From B30-G6 sp963701385 (GTDB taxonomy: Bacteria > Desulfobacterota > Desulfobacteria > Desulfobacterales > B30-G6), in contig CAVOZW010000011.1 in NCBI GenBank assembly GCA_963701385.1, forward strand, positions 186,001-250,000: a stretch of DNA of 64,000 bases, given 5' to 3'. The notes under the pieces are model-generated. The model was not told the origin of the DNA. It was given only the letters and a program-made list of their open reading frames with translations, and made no database searches. A program made the translations under genes and the position numbers. Every line of letters starts with the position of its first letter. Position 1 is the stretch's first letter. Below, one piece after another: positions 61,164-64,000 of the stretch.

Positions 61164-62780
61164 TTATTTTTGATATGCCTCCTGTTTGATGAAACAGAAG
61201 GGGTCTTTTTCTTTGAACACATCCAAACCGTAGCTGCCGGCAACGGCCAGGCAGCCCCGGCAGACGATGTTCAAACTGCAGTCCCGGCAAGAATGGGCTC
61301 CGATTCGGTATTTTCGGGCCAATTCAGAATGATAGATCTCCGTCAGCCGGTTTTGCAGCATATTGCCGATGGGGGAGGGAAATTTTCGGCAGGCATGCAC
61401 TTCACCATCAGGCAGAAGTGCCACGAAATTGAAGGCTGCACCACAGCCGTAACCGGTACAACCTCCGAATAGCTGCTTTTTCTTTTCGTCGAAAATGATG
61501 TTGATGAAATTATCTTTTAGCCCCAGCATGGAATTGTCGCAGGCTGCGGCTTCATATTCTCTCAAAAAAGCCTCGAAATCTTTTGGGTCGGCCATGGCGA
61601 GGCGGGCAGCTTCTCCAACGGTGGATAGCCGGTTGAAAGTGAAATAATCTGTTCGTTCCCGGAGGAATTGCGCCAGCGGTATTACCTGATTCATATTGTC
61701 CCGGGAAAGCGTTAACATCACCATGGTATATATGCCCCACTCACGAAGCTGGTCCAAAAATTTAAGCGATCGCTTGAAATGACCTTCCCCACGGATGTCG
61801 TCATTGTGTTCCTGCAGCCCTTCGAGGCTGATCTGGAAAAACAGGGGTTTGGCAATGTCCATTAGTCTTTCAATTTGCTTGATGGGGGATGGGTTGCCCA
61901 AAATAGCGGTTCCAAAACCGCGCTCCGACGCTGCCTTGTAGACATCCGTGAAGCGTGGGTAAAGCAGGGGGTTTCCGCCCGTAAAAGAGATCTGGCCCTG
62001 CACATGCATTTCCCCGCAGAAATCGAAAAAATCGTCCAGGAAGGCCAGGGCCGTGTCGTAGGGCACGTTTACACGGTCGCTACGATCGTAGCAGTGTTTG
62101 CAGTGCAGATTGCAGGTCTGGGTGATGTGCCACTGAAGCGTAAACACATCCGCCGACAGGAAAGGCTCCAGTGCAGCGGGCACGCCGGCTTTCGGCAGTG
62201 CATGACGTCGAATCCCCGATGCGGGCGACAGCAGGATACCCTGGGAAATGGCCTGCTGGATGGCAGACCCGATGACACCGACGGTCACACCGCCTTGAGC
62301 GGCCGCCTTTTCGTATTTGATTTTTTCGACGATGATTTTCAATGCTAGAAGATCGGCGTCACCGGCCTCCCGCACGTGAAGCTTTCCGGTTTTCAGGTGA
62401 CGCCAGACAAGGATGTGGACTCCGGAGGCTTTTTCAATACAGGAATCCGCTTCGGTTTCTGAATGTATGATCGCCACGAGATTTGTCCAGGAAACCGGTA
62501 CCAGGGCAAGGGTGGGGTTGACTGATATGCTCTCAATTTTAGGAAGGGCGGGGGCAGCTTCTGACCCGGCTTTGTGCAATGCCCATTCTAACCGGGCCAG
62601 ATCGACGATGAAATCGGGCAAGGCCAGCGGATGTTTCAATAAAAGCAGCTTGTCCGCAAAGAAGCCTGGTTGTGAATCTTCATCCAATTCCTGCAGGATC
62701 CTTCCCCAGGTTTGATTTTCAAGGATCCTGCGACAATTGGTATAGACCTTCCGATATGTATCTTCAAATATGGAATACAC
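61164..62780 (-). CDS. sbtM: SbtM-type radical SAM/SPASM selenopeptide maturase
   Basis: A 538-residue radical SAM RiPP maturase matching the selenobiotic/thio(seleno)oxazole family. The SAM-cluster cysteines are Cys223, 227 and 230 (TCNLHCKHCYDRSD), then FTGGNPLLYP. The C-terminal SPASM region has Cys441, 446, 464, 498, 501, 507, 510 and 529, enough for two auxiliary 4Fe-4S clusters. The N-terminal 160 residues have no cluster motif and may bind the leader. It lies 72 bp after the precursor gene on the same strand. The start appears to be GTG 62780 with a poor ribosome site. The chemistry is known only by family inference. Confidence 0.88.
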   Translation of the reverse strand: MYSIFEDTYRKVYTNCRRILENQTWGRILQELDEDSQPGFFADKLLLLKHPLALPDFIVDLARLEWALHKAGSEAAPALPKIESISVNPTLALVPVSWTNLVAIIHSETEADSCIEKASGVHILVWRHLKTGKLHVREAGDADLLALKIIVEKIKYEKAAAQGGVTVGVIGSAIQQAISQGILLSPASGIRRHALPKAGVPAALEPFLSADVFTLQWHITQTCNLHCKHCYDRSDRVNVPYDTALAFLDDFFDFCGEMHVQGQISFTGGNPLLYPRFTDVYKAASERGFGTAILGNPSPIKQIERLMDIAKPLFFQISLEGLQEHNDDIRGEGHFKRSLKFLDQLREWGIYTMVMLTLSRDNMNQVIPLAQFLRERTDYFTFNRLSTVGEAARLAMADPKDFEAFLREYEAAACDNSMLGLKDNFINIIFDEKKKQLFGGCTGYGCGAAFNFVALLPDGEVHACRKFPSPIGNMLQNRLTEIYHSELARKYRIGAHSCRDCSLNIVCRGCLAVAGSYGLDVFKEKDPFCFIKQEAYQK

Positions 62781-62828
62781 ACGCTTACAGCAAAATTGTT
62801 ATGGTGATGTAAATTGAAACTGAATTTG

Positions 62829-62847
62829 TGCACGCAGACTGCGCGCA
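62829..62847 (-). promoter_or_regulatory. SECIS-like stem-loop after the third TGA
   Basis: TGCGCGC and GCGTGCA pair over seven positions (one G-T) around AGTCT, 11 nt after TGA codon 72 and beyond the tandem stop. Its loop has GT but not GGT. Confidence 0.45.
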
Positions 62848-62852
62848 GGTCA

Positions 62853-63074
62853 TCAGCTTCAGCCACTATTGGCGGGTTTCTGTTCTTCTTCTTCGGTGCC
62901 ACCGGCACCGGAGCTACCGCCGGTTCAACCACTCTGGGAACTACCTGCTCCCCCCTTTTTTTCACCACTTCAGGCGCTTTTAGCGGCACAGCCGCTCAAA
63001 GAGAGTGTTGATCCTGTTATCAAACCGGCGATGGCAAGGCCTGCAAGGATTTTTTTCAGTTCATCTGCATCCAT
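62853..63074 (-). CDS. sbtA: Selenobiotic (SbtA-type) RiPP precursor with in-frame TGA/Sec codons
   Basis: ATG 63074 has AGGAGG 5 nt upstream. The leader reads MDADELKKILAGLAIAGLIT, then GSTLSLSGCAAKSA, TGA(35), SGEKKGGAGSSQSG, TGA(50), TGGSSGAGGTEEEEQKPANS, G, TGA(72), S, then tandem TGA stops. Read through three TGA codons as selenocysteine it gives 73 residues. Each Sec is preceded by Ala or Gly and followed by Ser or Thr, and the core is Gly/Ser-rich. The leader matches what I recall of the selenobiotic/SbtA precursor family. A lipobox-like LSGC ends at Cys29. The radical SAM gene follows, and selB is in the window. Which TGA is the true stop is inferred from the TGA-TGA pair. Confidence 0.85.
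62895..62909 (-). promoter_or_regulatory. SECIS-like stem-loop after the second TGA
   Basis: GGTGCC and GGCACC pair perfectly around a GGT loop, 15 nt after TGA codon 50. A short stem with GGU at the tip is the hallmark of bacterial SECIS elements. Confidence 0.65.
62936..62953 (-). promoter_or_regulatory. SECIS-like stem-loop after the first TGA
   Basis: GGGGA and TTCCC pair (one G-T) around loop GCAGGTAG, which contains AGGT, 16 nt after TGA codon 35. Confidence 0.55.
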
Positions 63075-63515
63075 AATTGCCTCCTGCCTGGGTAAAAGTA
63101 AGCACCAGAATCCCCCCGGGGTAGGATTTGACCAAAGTGAAATACTGTATTGAAGCCTTAATTCAAAGCATTACCTGATCTCACTTCTGGTATCGGGAAT
63201 AGTTATCATTGTATATTAATCGTGTCAATCAAATCAAAAGCATCTTTGGTTCCGATCAATATTGCAGGTATCTCCAACACCTCAACATATAGGAACACTG
63301 CTAAAAGATTGTGATATATGTATGTTGGGCGAAGATTTGGAATTCTAAATGGATCAAAAGCGAATATTTCCTTAATTCAGTGTTTTTTTGTAACCTTTTT
63401 TGAGTTCATCCGTTATAGAGCAAAAAACATCTGAAAGAAAAATGTCTACAGATGGAAAGCAGAGCTATAAATAGGCCGTTAACTTAAATCGTTACAAACT
63501 TAAAAAGGAAAAATT
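63075..63515. other. 441-bp divergent region upstream of the selenopeptide gene
   Basis: Separates sbtA (minus) from the small secreted protein gene (plus). It contains the sbtA ribosome site, a GC-rich dyad near 63110-63129 (AATCC...GGATT around CCCCGGGG), and the promoter candidate at 63200-63228. The remaining AT-rich part shows no gene. Confidence 0.5.
63200..63228 (-). promoter_or_regulatory. Candidate promoter of the sbtA-sbtM pair
   Basis: On the minus strand TTGACA (63223-63228) and a weak -10 TAACTA (63200-63205) are 17 bp apart. The leader would be about 120 nt. Confidence 0.35.
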
Positions 63516-63695
63516 ATGAAAAAAGTATTTACAATCCTGATTTCTTTGGCCATTCTTATCAGTGTCGCGATCGCTCCAGTATACGCCGGTGGTGGCAAGG
63601 TTCAAGGTGACGATGGGCAAGGGTCAGTCGAGCAAGGGGACGCCGGCGATGGCGCATCTCCTGGTTCCGACGCTATGGGTAATCAAGTAGACTAA
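63516..63695 (+). CDS. Small secreted Gly/Asp-rich protein
   Basis: A 59-residue protein with a clear signal peptide (MKKVFTILISLAILISVAIA, then PVYA before GGG). The mature part of about 35 residues is acidic and Gly-rich (GGGKVQGDDGQGSVEQGDAG, DGASPGSDAMGNQVD). There is no cysteine. AAGGA lies upstream at about 6 nt and a terminator follows. It is divergent from the selenopeptide pair. No family recognised. Confidence 0.65.
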   Translation: MKKVFTILISLAILISVAIAPVYAGGGKVQGDDGQGSVEQGDAGDGASPGSDAMGNQVD

Positions 63696-63812
63696 TTAGT
63701 AATGACTGCGTAGCTTACCGGCTCAACGATCTTAAATTTATTGCTGATTGCGGTATGTCTATGGTCAGAGAACAGGTTTATTCAATAAACTTCACAATGC
63801 AAAAATTAAATG

Positions 63813-63839
63813 AAGGGCGTCGCAAGGCGCCCTTTTCTG
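63813..63839 (+). terminator. Intrinsic terminator after the small secreted protein gene
   Basis: AAGGGCG and CGCCCTT pair perfectly around an 8-nt loop, followed by TTTTCTGTTT. Confidence 0.7.
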
Positions 63840-63882
63840 TTTGACGTGCATGGCGTGGGGTATAAAATAGGACCAGCAATAT

Positions 63883-64000
63883 CTCCAACAAAACGGTAGA
63901 TATCAGGCACCCGAAAAGCTACCGGTGCGCGATTATTATCACCACCGACCACAAGACCCGGCTTGAAAATAGCACTAATTCGAGAAACCGGATAAGATTT
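63883..64000 (+). repeat. 155-bp repeat, copy 3 (cut by the window end)
   Basis: Begins CTCCAAC and shares TATCAGGCACC, GAAAAG, TACCGGTG and ATTATCAC with copies 1 and 2; it then diverges. It lies downstream of a plus-strand small gene, like the other copies. Confidence 0.65.

Larger units (their letters stand above)
63696..64000. other. 305-bp stretch to the window end
   Basis: Contains the terminator at 63813-63839 and the cut third copy of the 155-bp repeat from 63883. No gene is seen. Confidence 0.5.

Noticed and set aside
61875..62348. Plus-strand 157-residue frame
   Set aside because: Antisense to the radical SAM gene, whose motifs are unambiguous.
62636..62989. Minus-strand 117-residue frame starting MPLKAPEVVKKRG
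   Set aside because: It is a shifted frame over the selenopeptide gene and the start of the radical SAM gene; the SbtA frame has the ribosome site and the family leader.

Overview
The window looks like a chromosomal segment of a strictly anaerobic, Gram-negative deltaproteobacterium (Desulfobacterota, most likely Desulfobacterales). This is inferred from a four-subunit 2-oxoacid:ferredoxin oxidoreductase, an MSHA-type pilus assembly cluster, a DUF2333 protein, a selenocysteine-specific elongation factor (SelB), a class III adenylate cyclase with GAF domains and a selenopeptide radical-SAM locus. No 16S rRNA is present, so the assignment is by gene content only.

Layout. 0-8 kb: a YgiQ-type radical SAM protein, a PilZ protein and, on the minus strand, mshM-mshN-mshE-mshG (pilus/type II secretion motor). 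8-25 kb: U32 peptidase, enolase, LolA-like protein, CTP synthase, a large multi-sensor adenylate cyclase, an alpha/beta hydrolase, a DMT exporter, a truncated REP-associated transposase, a short divergent Rho, a CBS protein and a DASS-type transporter with RCK_C domains. 25-31 kb: an orphan corrinoid protein and a MarR regulator, tRNA-Arg with a duplicated 3' fragment, tRNA-His and selB. 31-44 kb: ordinary housekeeping genes (DUF2333, hemW, korDABC, mltG, nagZ, tsaD, purM, hom, thrH, a thioesterase, a DUF167 protein) ending at initiator tRNA-Met. 44-56 kb: next to that tRNA lies a C-terminal remnant of a tyrosine recombinase, followed by a compact catabolic cluster (amidohydrolase, proline racemase-type epimerase, polyamine-type ABC importer, M20 deacylase, two-subunit CoA-transferase, class III aminotransferase, IclR regulator) that looks like an acquired island. 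56-64 kb: AT-richer accessory DNA with repeats and small genes, and a selenopeptide locus.

The main discovery is at 62853-63074 (minus). A 73-codon gene that conventional ORF calling misses encodes a selenobiotic/SbtA-type RiPP precursor with three in-frame TGA codons (35, 50, 72). Each TGA is followed at 11-16 nt by a stem-loop suited to a bacterial SECIS, and the sequence ends in tandem TGA stops. Directly downstream is its SbtM-type radical SAM/SPASM maturase (61164-62780), and selB lies in the same window.

Other structure that genes do not explain: (i) two decayed copies of an element holding a 23S-IVS-type four-helix-bundle gene between imperfect inverted repeats, plus a solo copy of its leading hairpin; (ii) a palindromic intergenic repeat in at least three copies, possibly linked to the REP-associated transposase remnant; (iii) a 155-bp repeat with CTCCAAC...GTTGRRN ends lying downstream of small same-strand genes at 59.5, 60.4 and 63.9 kb; (iv) a 45-bp x 8 in-frame minisatellite in a putative nuclease-like protein.
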